From contig NZ_FWYF01000005.1 of NCBI RefSeq assembly GCF_900176375.1, positions 124,001 through 188,000 of the forward strand: DNA of 64,000 nt. Direction: 5' to 3'. This stretch comes from Reichenbachiella faecimaris (GTDB taxonomy: Bacteria > Bacteroidota > Bacteroidia > Cytophagales > Cyclobacteriaceae). Position numbers and translations under genes: made by a program. Numbering within the stretch: position 1 is the first letter of the stretch; every line of letters begins with the position of its first letter. This document shows positions 17,216 to 27,182 of this stretch, in pieces. The notes under the pieces were generated by a model, which saw only the letters and a list, made by a program, of their open reading frames with translations, did not search any database and was not told the origin of the DNA.

Positions 17216-19085
17216 AATCCTTTTCCTTTTAATTATTTTAAGCTTTGAGGCTTTCACTCAAGTGGCTCCTCAGCGTGGTGATTTTATGTTTCCGGTTCGG
17301 CCGAAGCAAGAAAACTATCTGGCAGGTACCATGTCAGAACTTCGTTCCTCACATTTTCATAGTGGTTTGGATATTAAAACAAGTGGGATCACAGGCCTAC
17401 CTATCTATGCTGCAGCAGATGGTTATATCCAGAGAATCAGAGTGGCTACAGGAGGGTATGGCAATGCCCTCTATTTGGTTCATCCACAAAATGGTACCGT
17501 CACGGTATACGCTCATCTTAAATCATTCAATAATGACATAGCTGACTATGTGAGAACTCAGCAGTATGCTGAAGAATCTTTTCAAGTTGATCTCTATCCA
17601 ACTAAAAATCAATTTGTGTTCGAAAAGGGAGATCTAATTGCTCTTTCGGGTAATTCAGGATCTTCTTCAGGCCCTCATCTTCATTTTGAAGTAAGAAATC
17701 TTAGGCACCGTGCGTTGGATCCATTGGACTATGGATTTGACGAAATTGTTGACAGAACCCCACCAGTATTGGCATCAGTTGCCTTTATAACTATGGATGA
17801 ACATGCTCGAGTAAACGGCATGTGGGGACGGGTTGAGTTTGACGTAGTAACTGATGAAAGTGGAAATGCTTCTATCGAGGAGGGTGTCTCCTTGTTTGGC
17901 AATATTGGAGTTGAGATTTATGCCTATGATAAATTTGATGGTGCCAGAAATCGTAATGGTATACGATACCAAACAATGCTGTTTGACGGTAAGCCAACTT
18001 TTACCCAAAAAATTGATCAGTTGAACTTCAGTACTCAAAGAAATATTCTGGTGCATACCAATTACAAACGATCGAGAGAAGGGGGTAGAAGGTTTAATAA
18101 GCTATATCTGGATGATGGCAACAAACTCAAATTCTACGCTACCAATGATCGTTCAGGAATACTACGAATATTTGATCCCATGGAGCATCAGATTGATATC
18201 AGACTTGAAGATGCATATGGTAATATTAATCAGGTAAATATCAAGATTAATGACAATGGCTTTGAAAGGAGCCGTGAAGCCAAACATACGTATGGTTTGG
18301 ATACAAAAGGATTTGATGTTTGGGGCAATTGGCTTGAAATCGAAAGTAAAGAAGGGTACTGTGATGCAGTTTTCTATGTTTCTGGAAAACCGAAAAAGGT
18401 AGATATGGCCTACTACACAAACACAACTCATCACTTCTTATGGGATCTCCGTCACGGACTACCTGACTCAGCACAACTCTGTGAGGCAGCTTATAAATTC
18501 AATCTGGCAGGTATGGTTCCTTCTGATCAAAAGATAAAATGGGAAGGAGAGGATATTCGAGTTTCATTCCCTACTTATGCATTGTTTGATACGGCTTATA
18601 TTCACTATCAAAGGCTACAAAAGCCAAATGGTCTTGAAGTATTTGAACTGGATAACCCAACGACTCCTTTGCGTCAGTTTGTCACCGTTTACCTTAAGCC
18701 CCAAGGCGTTTATGATTTTGTACAATCGGGCGTGTATGCAATAAATGGTAGAGACGAACTGAGTTATGTAGGAGGTGAGTGGGAAGGTGATGAAATGGTA
18801 TTCAAAACAAGGGATTTAGTTCCTTTTACTATTGCAACTGATTCCGTTCCACCAGTCATTGTTGAAAAGTCTTCTCGTATGGGCAGAGTCAAGTTCAAGA
18901 TTGAGGATGAAATGTCGGGCATTCACTCTGTACGTGCTACGCTGAACGGCCGCTGGTTGTTAATGAATCATGATGCCAAAAGTGGCTATGTTTGGTCAGA
19001 CGAGACGGTTGTGGTTAAGGGGCAGTTTTCTTTAGCTGTCAAGGATAATGCGAATAATATCACACGATTTGAAGTCACCTATTAA
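17202..19085 (+). CDS. M23-family (LytM-type) metallopeptidase, TTG start
   Basis: A 627-residue exported protein. The signal peptide begins MKLSKILFLLIIL. The only possible start is TTG 17202, because a stop lies three codons upstream and no ATG or GTG precedes the signal peptide. The M23 domain (about 30-170) has the zinc ligands H53 and D57 (HSGLDIK) and H159/H161 (GPHLHFE). M23 enzymes cut peptidoglycan cross-bridges or act as non-cleaving activators; here the ligands are complete. The long C-terminal part (about 180-627) is beta-rich and unassigned, possibly a cell-wall or substrate-binding region. The gene overlaps the FAH gene by 14 bases. Confidence 0.9.
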   Translation: MKLSKILFLLIILSFEAFTQVAPQRGDFMFPVRPKQENYLAGTMSELRSSHFHSGLDIKTSGITGLPIYAAADGYIQRIRVATGGYGNALYLVHPQNGTVTVYAHLKSFNNDIADYVRTQQYAEESFQVDLYPTKNQFVFEKGDLIALSGNSGSSSGPHLHFEVRNLRHRALDPLDYGFDEIVDRTPPVLASVAFITMDEHARVNGMWGRVEFDVVTDESGNASIEEGVSLFGNIGVEIYAYDKFDGARNRNGIRYQTMLFDGKPTFTQKIDQLNFSTQRNILVHTNYKRSREGGRRFNKLYLDDGNKLKFYATNDRSGILRIFDPMEHQIDIRLEDAYGNINQVNIKINDNGFERSREAKHTYGLDTKGFDVWGNWLEIESKEGYCDAVFYVSGKPKKVDMAYYTNTTHHFLWDLRHGLPDSAQLCEAAYKFNLAGMVPSDQKIKWEGEDIRVSFPTYALFDTAYIHYQRLQKPNGLEVFELDNPTTPLRQFVTVYLKPQGVYDFVQSGVYAINGRDELSYVGGEWEGDEMVFKTRDLVPFTIATDSVPPVIVEKSSRMGRVKFKIEDEMSGIHSVRATLNGRWLLMNHDAKSGYVWSDETVVVKGQFSLAVKDNANNITRFEVTY

Positions 19086-19218
19086 ATTTTTGGCATAATC
19101 TCTGATATGTAAGCGTGAATCATAGCTAATTAAATTGTTGAGCGTGTTTTGATATTCGATGAATAGAGATTAATTTCATGCACTTATGACAAATCATAGG
19201 TTGATGAAAAATTCTCGA

Positions 19219-19253
19219 TTCTATTCGGGAATAGAAAACATCAAAATTTTGAT
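19219..19253. promoter_or_regulatory. Hairpin and perfect palindrome before PDZ protease gene
   Basis: TTCTATT (19219-19225) and AATAGAA (19230-19236) form a hairpin with loop CGGG. A perfect 14-base palindrome ATCAAAATTTTGAT follows at 19240-19253, 27 bases before the ATG. They may be protein-binding sites or leader structure; AT-rich palindromes also arise by chance. Confidence 0.35.
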
Positions 19254-19280
19254 TTGATCACTTCTAAAAACTATTAAATA

Positions 19281-20450
19281 ATGAAAAGAAAAATTGGAAT
19301 AGCAATAGCGGCAGTACTATATACTGGTGTAGCATTGGCCCAAAAGCCAGTGGCAAGTTTTCCTTTTGAACAATATGGCGATCATTCGTTCATAAAGGTG
19401 AAAGTCAATAATTCAGAAGAATTGGATTTTATTTTTGATACAGGAGATGGACTGACTGTTTTGAATATTGATAGAGCAAAAGAGTTAGGAATGACTTCTG
19501 GTTCGAATGCGACCACTACCAGTGCTGAAGGTACAATTAGTGGTAAGTTGGTCAAGCACAATGAACTGACAGTAGGAGGTGCTCCAGTACACAATATCAA
19601 GGTGTACGAAACATCTTTGAGTCATTTGGAGATCAGTATAGGAAGAAACATAGACGGAATTATCGGATACGATATTTTGAATAACTATGTGGTTTCCATG
19701 AACTTCGATACCAAAACAATTGAACTCTACAATCCGAAAAATTACAAATACAAAGGAACAGGGAAGTTGATGAGTATCAACCTCACTTCCTTTATTCCTC
19801 ATATTGCTGGTCAGGTTACTTTGAGTAACGGAGAACAAGTGAAAGGGGAGTTTTTCATTGATACAGGAGCAAAAGCCACTGTTGATTTTAACACACCTTT
19901 TGTAGAAACTAATGGACTGGCATCAAAGGTAGGTGATAGCTACATCTATTTGGTAGCAGGTCTTGGTGATACCGAATATGAGCATCACAGAGGTAGAGTA
20001 AAATCATTTCAGTTTGAAGGGTTTTCATTTGACAATATGCCAGTTGGATTGAGTCATGCCAAACATGGAATTCAGAATCACAAGAAGATATCTGGCATCA
20101 TTGGTGGCGGTTTATTGAGCAAATTCAACATTGTTTATAACTATGGTGAAAAGAAAATGTACTGGGAAGCAGCTAAGTCTTATGATGAACCGTTTCCTGT
20201 AAACGCTTCAGGTGTGGAGTTACAGCTAAGTAAGGATAAGTCTAAGGTTTTAGTGCATAAGGTATTTGATAACAGTCCTGCCTATGAGGCTGGCATCGAG
20301 GTTGACGCAAACATTGAGGCTGTAGATGGAGAAGATGCTGTAGGCCTTGGGTTAGCCAAATTGAGAGAGATATTTTCTCAAGACGGCGAAACAGTAATTG
20401 TCACTATAGACGGAGAAGAAATAGAAATGGAATTGAAAGCAATGCTATAA
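19281..20450 (+). CDS. Exported retropepsin-like aspartyl protease with PDZ domain
   Basis: A 389-residue protein with a signal peptide (MKRKIGIAIAAVLYTGVALAQ). Two pepsin-like half domains each carry the catalytic motif: IFDTGDG (D53) and FFIDTGAK (D194). This gives a single-chain enzyme with two DTG motifs. A PDZ domain follows at about 305-385 (SPAYEAGIEVDANIEAVDGE). The usual family role is periplasmic or surface proteolysis; no substrate is known. The gene stands alone behind its own 195-base upstream region and converges with an aminotransferase gene, ending 9 bases from it. Confidence 0.88.
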   Translation: MKRKIGIAIAAVLYTGVALAQKPVASFPFEQYGDHSFIKVKVNNSEELDFIFDTGDGLTVLNIDRAKELGMTSGSNATTTSAEGTISGKLVKHNELTVGGAPVHNIKVYETSLSHLEISIGRNIDGIIGYDILNNYVVSMNFDTKTIELYNPKNYKYKGTGKLMSINLTSFIPHIAGQVTLSNGEQVKGEFFIDTGAKATVDFNTPFVETNGLASKVGDSYIYLVAGLGDTEYEHHRGRVKSFQFEGFSFDNMPVGLSHAKHGIQNHKKISGIIGGGLLSKFNIVYNYGEKKMYWEAAKSYDEPFPVNASGVELQLSKDKSKVLVHKVFDNSPAYEAGIEVDANIEAVDGEDAVGLGLAKLREIFSQDGETVIVTIDGEEIEMELKAML

Positions 20451-20459
20451 GTAATCGAT

Positions 20460-21644
20460 TCAATCCAAGTGATCAATGGCTTGTAATATTTTATTACAAG
20501 CCATTTTTATTTCTTCAAATGTAATCGTAAGAGGTGGAGCAATTCGCATAGAGTTGTCACAAAATAAAAACCAATCTGTCAGTATGCCCTCTTTTAGTAA
20601 TTTGTGAATAAGCTGATCCAGATATTCAAATGACTCGAATTCGACAGCCATCATCAGTCCCATACTTCGAACCTCTTTTATCTTTTTATGTTTTAAAAGT
20701 GTCAGAAAGAGTTTTTCTTTTTCTTCTACAGTCTCTATAAGCTTTTCTTCTAGAAGTACTTTCACAGTAGCTAAAGATGCGGCAGCACTTACTGGATGAC
20801 CTCCAAACGTAGTAATATGTCCTAAAACAGGATCGTGCGTTAAATCATGCATGATAGACTTGGAGGAGACGAAACCACCAATGGGCATACCACCTCCCAT
20901 GCCTTTGGCACAAAGTAATATGTCAGGAGATACTCCATAATGCTCGAAAGCCCAGAATTTACCTGTTCGACCAAAACCACATTGAATTTCGTCCATGATC
21001 AACAAGGCTCCTGTTTCCGTACATTTAGCTCTTAAGGACTCAAAATACTCAGAACTAGCGTGCCTGACGCCAGCTTCTCCTTGCACGGTCTCAATAATAA
21101 CTGCAGCTGTATCCCTGTCAATGCAATCAATATCACTGGATTCACCAAATCGAATTTGGTGAATATCAGGCAATAGTGGTCGGAAGGGCTCCTTTAGTTT
21201 TTCGTCGCCAGCAATAGATAAAGCACCAGAAGTAGAACCATGATAGGCATTTTCAAATGAAACGATTTTACTCCTACCAGTATGTCTTTTGGCAAGTTTT
21301 AAGGCACCTTCAGTAGCCTCACTTCCTGAATTGACCAAGAAGATATTGTCAAGATGGTCAGGTAGCGTCTCAGATATGGCGTGTGCCAATTGTACCTGGG
21401 ATGCGGTAACAAACTCCCCATAGACCATCACGTGCAGATGCTTGTCTAGTTGCTCCTTGATTGCTTCAATAACCTTAGGATGTCTATGGCCAATTGAGCT
21501 TACGCCAATGCCTGAAATGAGGTCGAGATAGGCCTTGTTGTCTTTATCGTACATGTACAATCCTTCCGCCTTTTCAATTTCTAGCGAAAGTGGGAATTCT
21601 GACGTTTGACCAAGGTGTTTGAGGAATAGTTGTCTGTTGTTCAT
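20460..21644 (-). CDS. Class III pyridoxal-phosphate aminotransferase
   Basis: A 394-residue PLP enzyme of the acetylornithine/4-aminobutyrate aminotransferase type. Visible are NSGSEATEGALKLA (about 105-118), ENAYHG, LIMDEIQCGFGRTG (D218) and the PLP lysine K247 in LLCAKGMGGGMPIGG. It transfers an amino group from an omega-amino acid to 2-oxoglutarate or pyruvate. The substrate cannot be told from sequence, so I give no symbol. It lies 64 bases downstream of the split transketolase genes on the same strand; no arginine genes are near. Confidence 0.9.
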   Translation of the reverse strand: MNNRQLFLKHLGQTSEFPLSLEIEKAEGLYMYDKDNKAYLDLISGIGVSSIGHRHPKVIEAIKEQLDKHLHVMVYGEFVTASQVQLAHAISETLPDHLDNIFLVNSGSEATEGALKLAKRHTGRSKIVSFENAYHGSTSGALSIAGDEKLKEPFRPLLPDIHQIRFGESSDIDCIDRDTAAVIIETVQGEAGVRHASSEYFESLRAKCTETGALLIMDEIQCGFGRTGKFWAFEHYGVSPDILLCAKGMGGGMPIGGFVSSKSIMHDLTHDPVLGHITTFGGHPVSAAASLATVKVLLEEKLIETVEEKEKLFLTLLKHKKIKEVRSMGLMMAVEFESFEYLDQLIHKLLKEGILTDWFLFCDNSMRIAPPLTITFEEIKMACNKILQAIDHLD

Positions 21645-21708
21645 AAATAAAAAAGCTGCCTAAATTTAGTATAATTCAGGCAGCTCAGCGATGTTGTTAT
21701 TGTTTGTC

Positions 21709-22668
21709 TTATGCGTTCTTTCTTGCGATGGCTTTTTTAGCAGAGTCTACAATATTTTCTACACTTAAACCATATTTCGCCAAAAGTTCTACAGGCTTAC
21801 CACTTTCACCAAATGAATCATTGACGCCAACAATCTCTAATGGTTTAGGATTAGTTCTGGCAAGGAGGGAAGCAATGCTTTCTCCAAGTCCACCTGCAAT
21901 TTGGTGTTCTTCAGCTGAGACCGCACAACCCGTTTTTTCAACTGATTTTAGTATTGCCTCAGCATCTAAAGGTTTGATTGTGTGGATATTGATGATTTCT
22001 GCAGAAATGCCCTGTTCAGCCAATACTTCTTCAGCTTCTATCGCTAACCACAGCATGTGACCTGTCGCGAATATGGATACATCTGAACCTTCTACAAAAT
22101 TGATGGCTTTACCAATCTCAAATTTCTGTTTGGGATCAGTGAAGATTGGCCATGCCGGACGTCCAAATCTCAAGTAGGCGGGGCCTACATGATCGACAAG
22201 CGCCAAGGTAGCAGCTTTAGTTTGATTGTAATCACATGGGTTGATTACCGTCATGTTGGGCAACATTTTCATCATGCCAATGTCTTCTAGCACCTGATGG
22301 GTAGCGCCATCTTCTCCAAGAGTTAGCCCAGCATGAGATGCACATATTTTCACATTCTTTTCAGAATAAGCAATGGATTGTCTGATCTGGTCATAAACTC
22401 TACTGGTAGAGAAGTTGGCGAATGTTCCTGTAAATGGAATTTTACCACCAATGGTCATGCCGGCAGCAATGCCCATCATATTAGCTTCTGCAATCCCTAC
22501 CTGGACAAATCTTTCTGGAAATTCCTTAATGAAATCACCCATTTTCAATGAACCAATCAAGTCTGCACAAAGCGCGACTACATTTGGATTGTTTTTTCCT
22601 GCTTCTACTAGTCCAGCACCAAATCCTGATCTTGTGTCTTTTTTTTCTGTGTATGTATATTTAGTCAT
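21709..22668 (-). CDS. Transketolase, C-terminal subunit
   Basis: A 319-residue protein that corresponds to the pyrimidine-binding and C-terminal domains of transketolase. It has SRSGFGAGLVEAGK-like start, MKMGDFIKEFPERFVQVGIAEANM near the thiamine-pyrophosphate glutamate, and ATGHMLWLAIEAEEVL. It needs the N-terminal subunit encoded 13 bases upstream to form the thiamine diphosphate site. The pair moves two-carbon units between sugar phosphates in the pentose phosphate pathway. Confidence 0.93.
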   Translation of the reverse strand: MTKYTYTEKKDTRSGFGAGLVEAGKNNPNVVALCADLIGSLKMGDFIKEFPERFVQVGIAEANMMGIAAGMTIGGKIPFTGTFANFSTSRVYDQIRQSIAYSEKNVKICASHAGLTLGEDGATHQVLEDIGMMKMLPNMTVINPCDYNQTKAATLALVDHVGPAYLRFGRPAWPIFTDPKQKFEIGKAINFVEGSDVSIFATGHMLWLAIEAEEVLAEQGISAEIINIHTIKPLDAEAILKSVEKTGCAVSAEEHQIAGGLGESIASLLARTNPKPLEIVGVNDSFGESGKPVELLAKYGLSVENIVDSAKKAIARKNA

Positions 22669-22681
22669 CTTCAGTCAAGAT

Positions 22682-23533
22682 TTAGTAATCACCCAAGGTT
22701 TCTTCCAATTGTCCCAAGGCATTTTGTAAGTCTTCGTCATTAGGAGCAATACCGTGCCATTTATGCGTGCCTTCCATAAAGTCTACACCAGCGCCCATTT
22801 CTGTTTTCATAAGGATCAGAATGGGCTTCTCTTTTTTAGAAAGTGACTTGGCTAATTTTAGGTTAGAAACAATGTCTTCCATTTCGTTGCCATTGGCCTC
22901 GATTACTGTCCATCCAAACGCTTCCCATTTGGCTTTCAAATCACCCATGTCATTTACTTCCGAAGTAGGGCCGTCGATCTGCTGACCATTAAAGTCCACT
23001 GCAGCTATTAGGTTGTCCACCTTATTACTTGCAGCAAACATGGCTGCTTCCCAGATTTGACCCTCTTGCAATTCACCATCTCCCATGAGTGTGAATACTG
23101 TGGATTTATCTCCGTTGATTTTCTTGGTCAGTGCAGCGCCAATAGATACAGATAAGCCTTGTCCCAAAGACCCAGAAGCGATTCTGATTCCTGGAAGACC
23201 TTCTTCTGTTGCAGGATGTCCTTGAAGGCGAGCGTTAAGCTTTCTGAATGTTGCCAATTCTTTTACATCAAAGTATCCACTACGTGCCAATACACTGTAA
23301 AATACAGGTGATATATGGCCATTCGACAAGAAGAACAAATCTTCATCTTGAGCATCTGGATTGAACCCTTTGTCATGATTCATGATGTGAAAATACAAGG
23401 CGACCAGATAATCAGTACAGCCTAAAGAACCACCCGGATGACCGGATTGTGCGCCATGGACCATACGTACGATATCACGTCGGACTTGGCTTGCGATTGA
23501 TTTTAATTTTTCTATGTCTGGATACTTATCCAT
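22682..23533 (-). CDS. Transketolase, N-terminal subunit
   Basis: A 283-residue protein that matches the thiamine-pyrophosphate-binding half of transketolase: SGHPGGSLGCTDYLVAL, NGHISPVFYSVLA, SLGQGLSVSIGAAL and the pyrophosphate motif MGDGELQEGQIWEAA. I chose the ATG at 23533 (MDKYPDIEKLKS) because the 42 upstream codons of the open frame are hydrophobic and unlike the family. The partner half follows after 13 bases. A split transketolase is normal in Bacteroidota and some archaea. Confidence 0.93.
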   Translation of the reverse strand: MDKYPDIEKLKSIASQVRRDIVRMVHGAQSGHPGGSLGCTDYLVALYFHIMNHDKGFNPDAQDEDLFFLSNGHISPVFYSVLARSGYFDVKELATFRKLNARLQGHPATEEGLPGIRIASGSLGQGLSVSIGAALTKKINGDKSTVFTLMGDGELQEGQIWEAAMFAASNKVDNLIAAVDFNGQQIDGPTSEVNDMGDLKAKWEAFGWTVIEANGNEMEDIVSNLKLAKSLSKKEKPILILMKTEMGAGVDFMEGTHKWHGIAPNDEDLQNALGQLEETLGDY

Positions 23534-23733
23534 GAGGAAAGAGATTTTTGACGCGAAGATATAATAGAAAGCAGTGACATGCCAGATGAAATGAAAAGAT
23601 ATCCCTAAGTTTCTGATAATCTTGACTGACCGCCTAAATAAAATGATGACAAAACACACCTCTATGTCAGTTTATATCGTTGATATAGCCCATATTTACC
23701 TTCTATTGGAGGTTAAGAAAAATTGAATTTAAT

Positions 23734-25776
23734 ATGAATTTGAAGGAATTGAAGAAGTTAGTTATTGTTGGTTTGTTGGGACTGGTTGCCTTTTCGTCGC
23801 AGGCATTTATACTCAAGGATTCAGTCACTGTATTGCAACCCGCTCAAAAGCACGCGATGGAAATTGGGTTGACCATGGATATTTTGAATAGATATCATTA
23901 TCTCAAAATCGACATGAACGATTCCTTGTCGGCTGTCATTTTTGAGAATTTCTTGGCTTCCCTAGATGATAATAAAGCTTACTTTACCAAAGCTGATATA
24001 GACTATTTCACTAAATATAAATATCAGTTGGACGATGATCTTAAGGCTCGAAATGTAGATGTTGCTTTTCAGATTTTTAGAATATTTAGAGAAAGAGCTG
24101 ATGCACGAATCACATACATTCAAACCTTGATAGACGAAGGTTTCGACTTTACAAAAGAAGAGTCTATAGCACTTGATAATGAAAATTTGGCCTGGGCCAC
24201 ATCAGATACAGAAATCAACGAACGATGGAGAAAGATCATAAAAAGCCAGGCACTGAGTTTGAAGTTGTCAGGAAAGGATGATGATGGAGTCAAAGAAACT
24301 TTAACCAAAAGGTATCAACGCTATCAAAAAGGCATCAATCAATACAATTCTGATGATGTATTTCAATTTTTCATGAATGCAGTTGCGGAGACTTATGATC
24401 CGCATACCAATTATTTTTCGCCCATTTCATCAGAAAACTTTAATATCAATATGAACCTTTCTTTAGAAGGAATAGGCGCGCGATTGACACAAAGTATGGA
24501 TTATACAGTAATCAATGAAGTGATTGCAGGTGGGCCAGCTTACAAATCCAAGCAATTACAAAAGGATGATAAAATTATAGGCGTAGCCCAGGGCGATGAA
24601 GATTATGTAGATGTGATAGGGTGGAGACTTCAAGACGTCGTTCAGCTTATTCGTGGACCCAAAGGAAGTACAGTAAGGCTCCAATACTTAAAAAGAGGAG
24701 AGGAAGCTTTGATCAATGAAGTGATCTTGATTAGAGAAAAGATTAATCTGGAAGACGAATCTGCCAAAGCTGAGATGATTCCAATATCTAAAGGAAATAG
24801 AGTGTACAACTTGGGTGTGATCACCATTCCTAATTTTTATATGAACTTTGAAGATGCAAGAAATGGCGTGCCCGATTATCGTAGTGTATCTCGTGATGTG
24901 GAAAAATTGATCAAAGACCTGCAATCCCAAAATGTAGATGGTATCATGATTGATCTCAGATATAATGGTGGAGGGGCATTGCCTGAAGCTATAAATCTAA
25001 CGGGTTTGTTTATCGACCAGGGCCCTGTAGTACAGGTAAAACATAGCAACAATCAAATTGAAGTTCAAAAGAACAGCAATGGTGGTGTTGTTTATGATGG
25101 CCCTTTGGCGGTATTGGTTAATCGTTTCTCAGCATCTGCTTCAGAGATTTTCAGTGCTGCTATTCAGGATTATGAACGAGGTGTGATTATTGGCGAAACT
25201 ACCTTTGGTAAGGGGACTGTGCAGCAGATGGCTGGGTTCAACAGGTATTACCCGAATTACCCGGAAAAAATGGGCAACCTGAAATTCACTTTATCAAAGT
25301 ACTACAGAGTATCTGGTAGCAGTACGCAAAATATAGGTGTAACCCCTGATATAGAATTTCCTTCGGCATTTGATGCTGAGGAGTTTGGCGAGAGCTCAAG
25401 ACCCAATGCCTTGAAATGGGATCAGATTCCAACTTCGTACTACAAACCGACTCATTCGATTTCAGCACAAATCATTGACAATCTCAGGACGCTATACAAT
25501 GAGGATTTGAAGACAGATATAGATTTGAAAAACCTGACAGAGGATATTGCTAAAATGAAAGCTAATCAAGAACGAAATGAACTTTCTTTAAATCTAGATG
25601 AGAGACAAAACGAGCAAAATAAAAACGAGGAGGAAAGCGACATACAGAAAAAACTTTCTGAGTCTGCGGGTAAAATCTATCAGGAATACTCCACATCTGA
25701 GGAGGATCAAAAGAAGCTTCGTGAAGACCCCTATCTGAAAGAAGGTCTTCGTTTGTTAGCAGAGTTGATTAAATAA
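23734..25776 (+). CDS. Carboxy-terminal processing protease (tail-specific, S41A)
   Basis: A 680-residue exported serine protease with signal peptide (VGLLGLVAFSSQAF). An N-terminal helical domain (about 35-215) is followed by a PDZ domain (about 235-330), the S41 catalytic domain with the nucleophile region RFSASASEIF near 466-475 and the lysine in FGKGTVQQM near 490, and a C-terminal region. It cleaves proteins from their C-terminus in the periplasm, as Prc/Tsp does. A charged Glu/Asn/Gln-rich segment occurs at about 605-645. It is followed after 11 bases by an alpha/beta hydrolase gene, likely in one transcript. Confidence 0.93.
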   Translation: MNLKELKKLVIVGLLGLVAFSSQAFILKDSVTVLQPAQKHAMEIGLTMDILNRYHYLKIDMNDSLSAVIFENFLASLDDNKAYFTKADIDYFTKYKYQLDDDLKARNVDVAFQIFRIFRERADARITYIQTLIDEGFDFTKEESIALDNENLAWATSDTEINERWRKIIKSQALSLKLSGKDDDGVKETLTKRYQRYQKGINQYNSDDVFQFFMNAVAETYDPHTNYFSPISSENFNINMNLSLEGIGARLTQSMDYTVINEVIAGGPAYKSKQLQKDDKIIGVAQGDEDYVDVIGWRLQDVVQLIRGPKGSTVRLQYLKRGEEALINEVILIREKINLEDESAKAEMIPISKGNRVYNLGVITIPNFYMNFEDARNGVPDYRSVSRDVEKLIKDLQSQNVDGIMIDLRYNGGGALPEAINLTGLFIDQGPVVQVKHSNNQIEVQKNSNGGVVYDGPLAVLVNRFSASASEIFSAAIQDYERGVIIGETTFGKGTVQQMAGFNRYYPNYPEKMGNLKFTLSKYYRVSGSSTQNIGVTPDIEFPSAFDAEEFGESSRPNALKWDQIPTSYYKPTHSISAQIIDNLRTLYNEDLKTDIDLKNLTEDIAKMKANQERNELSLNLDERQNEQNKNEEESDIQKKLSESAGKIYQEYSTSEEDQKKLREDPYLKEGLRLLAELIK

Positions 25777-25787
25777 TATCTAAATCA

Positions 25788-26591
25788 GTGAGTTCTACGT
25801 CTCTTTGGATTGGATTGGCCGCTTTGCTTGGCCTGTATTTATTGTACAATATCTTCTTCGTCCTCCTACATGAAAAAATACTTTTTCAAAGTGACGAGGT
25901 GTCGGATGATTACGAGTTTTCCTTTACTTTTCAGCATGAAGAAATTTTATTAAGCCCAAGTGAAAACGTTCGCCTTCATGGTCTGCTTCTGAAAAGTGAT
26001 TCGTCTAATGGCTTGGTACTTTATTTTCATGGCAACAGAGGCCATTTGGGAAGATGGGGACGAATTGCTGATGAAATCAGAACACGTCATGGATATGACG
26101 TGCTGGCCATGGACTATCGTGGATATGGTAAAAGTAGAGGAGAACGAAGTGAACCACTACTATATCAGGATGCTGAATTGGTCTATGACTATGCTCAAGA
26201 ACTTGGTTACGACCATATAATAATCTATGGAAGATCCCTAGGAACAGCTATTGCTACTCACTTGGCTGCAAAACGTAAGGCCTCTCACTTGATTTTGGAA
26301 ACACCAATGACGACTCTTCGAGAAGTAATACCAACGCTAAATTTCCTTTTGTTATACAAATCAGGGCTGAAGTATGAATTCAATTCACTCTCACGAATAG
26401 ATCGAATTTCTTGTCCAATAACCATATTTCATGGCATGGAGGATGCCGTGGTGCCTTACGAATTGGGACATAAGCTATATGTCGAAGCGAGTCATTCAGA
26501 TAAAAAAATAATCACCATAAAAGAAGGTAAACACAATAATTTGGATACTTTTGACATTTATCAGCAAGCTATGGAACGAATTTTGAATTAA
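25788..26591 (+). CDS. Membrane-anchored alpha/beta hydrolase, GTG start
   Basis: A 267-residue protein with an N-terminal membrane helix (LWIGLAALLGLYLLYNIFFVLL) and an alpha/beta-hydrolase domain of the Bem46/ABHD13 type. The oxyanion motif is YFHGNRGHLG, the nucleophile is in YGRSLGTA (about residue 149), the acid is in GMEDAVVPY and the histidine in EGKHNNLD. Start GTG 25788 follows the protease stop by 11 bases. A serine hydrolase acting on a membrane or envelope ester is likely; no substrate is indicated. Confidence 0.87.
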   Translation: MSSTSLWIGLAALLGLYLLYNIFFVLLHEKILFQSDEVSDDYEFSFTFQHEEILLSPSENVRLHGLLLKSDSSNGLVLYFHGNRGHLGRWGRIADEIRTRHGYDVLAMDYRGYGKSRGERSEPLLYQDAELVYDYAQELGYDHIIIYGRSLGTAIATHLAAKRKASHLILETPMTTLREVIPTLNFLLLYKSGLKYEFNSLSRIDRISCPITIFHGMEDAVVPYELGHKLYVEASHSDKKIITIKEGKHNNLDTFDIYQQAMERILN

Positions 26592-26622
26592 TGCCAAAAG
26601 GTTTCATTGGCTCTTGCTTAGA

Positions 26623-27072
26623 ATGAATATACGAATAGTAGTGCTTCTTTTTTTGATGACAGTGAGCTTTAGACTAAAAGCTCAGGATGTTACAGTTTAC
26701 AACAGCCCACACAATTTAGACAATACCATTTCAAAACTTTATTTCAGTATTGATAAGAACGGGTTCTCCTATGTCAATACCCAAGAATACAAATCCAATC
26801 CCAGAGGTTTGGAAGATGGATTTAAAGGTCGAATTCAGGTCATCAGCTTTGAGACAGATGATGTGGTGAGGTTAGCTGCTTGCGAACCCGCAGCACTGCT
26901 TGATGTTCCATTCAAAATTTTAGTTTGGGAAGAGGGAGATGATACCTTTATCGCCTTTACAAATGCAATGAACCTGAAACACAGGTATGTGATTCGCAAT
27001 TGTGACGAGGTGATTCATGAGATCAACAAGGCACTCATTCGAATTGTGAATGATGCGATTCGCACACATTGA
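26623..27072 (+). CDS. Exported DUF302 protein
   Basis: A 149-residue protein with signal peptide (MNIRIVVLLFLMTVSFRLKAQ). I chose ATG 26623 instead of an upstream TTG. The mature part follows the DUF302 pattern: HNLDNTISKLYFSIDKNGF, then AACEPAALLDVPFKILVWEE and a short C-terminal helix. DUF302 proteins form a small alpha-beta dimer; their role is unknown, though some sit near thiol or redox genes. It lies 31 bases behind the hydrolase gene. Confidence 0.78.
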   Translation: MNIRIVVLLFLMTVSFRLKAQDVTVYNSPHNLDNTISKLYFSIDKNGFSYVNTQEYKSNPRGLEDGFKGRIQVISFETDDVVRLAACEPAALLDVPFKILVWEEGDDTFIAFTNAMNLKHRYVIRNCDEVIHEINKALIRIVNDAIRTH

Positions 27073-27182
27073 TCAACCCTTTGTGTTTCCCAATCTATTT
27101 TCTCAAACTGAAGTCGAAATGCTGCACATTGTCTGATTAATTTCATTTATTTGCCAAGTCAGTATTTAATCAAAAAAGAAGC

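Noticed and set aside
20460-21644. Naming the aminotransferase argD
   Set aside because: Class III aminotransferases share these motifs widely, and no arginine biosynthesis genes are near.
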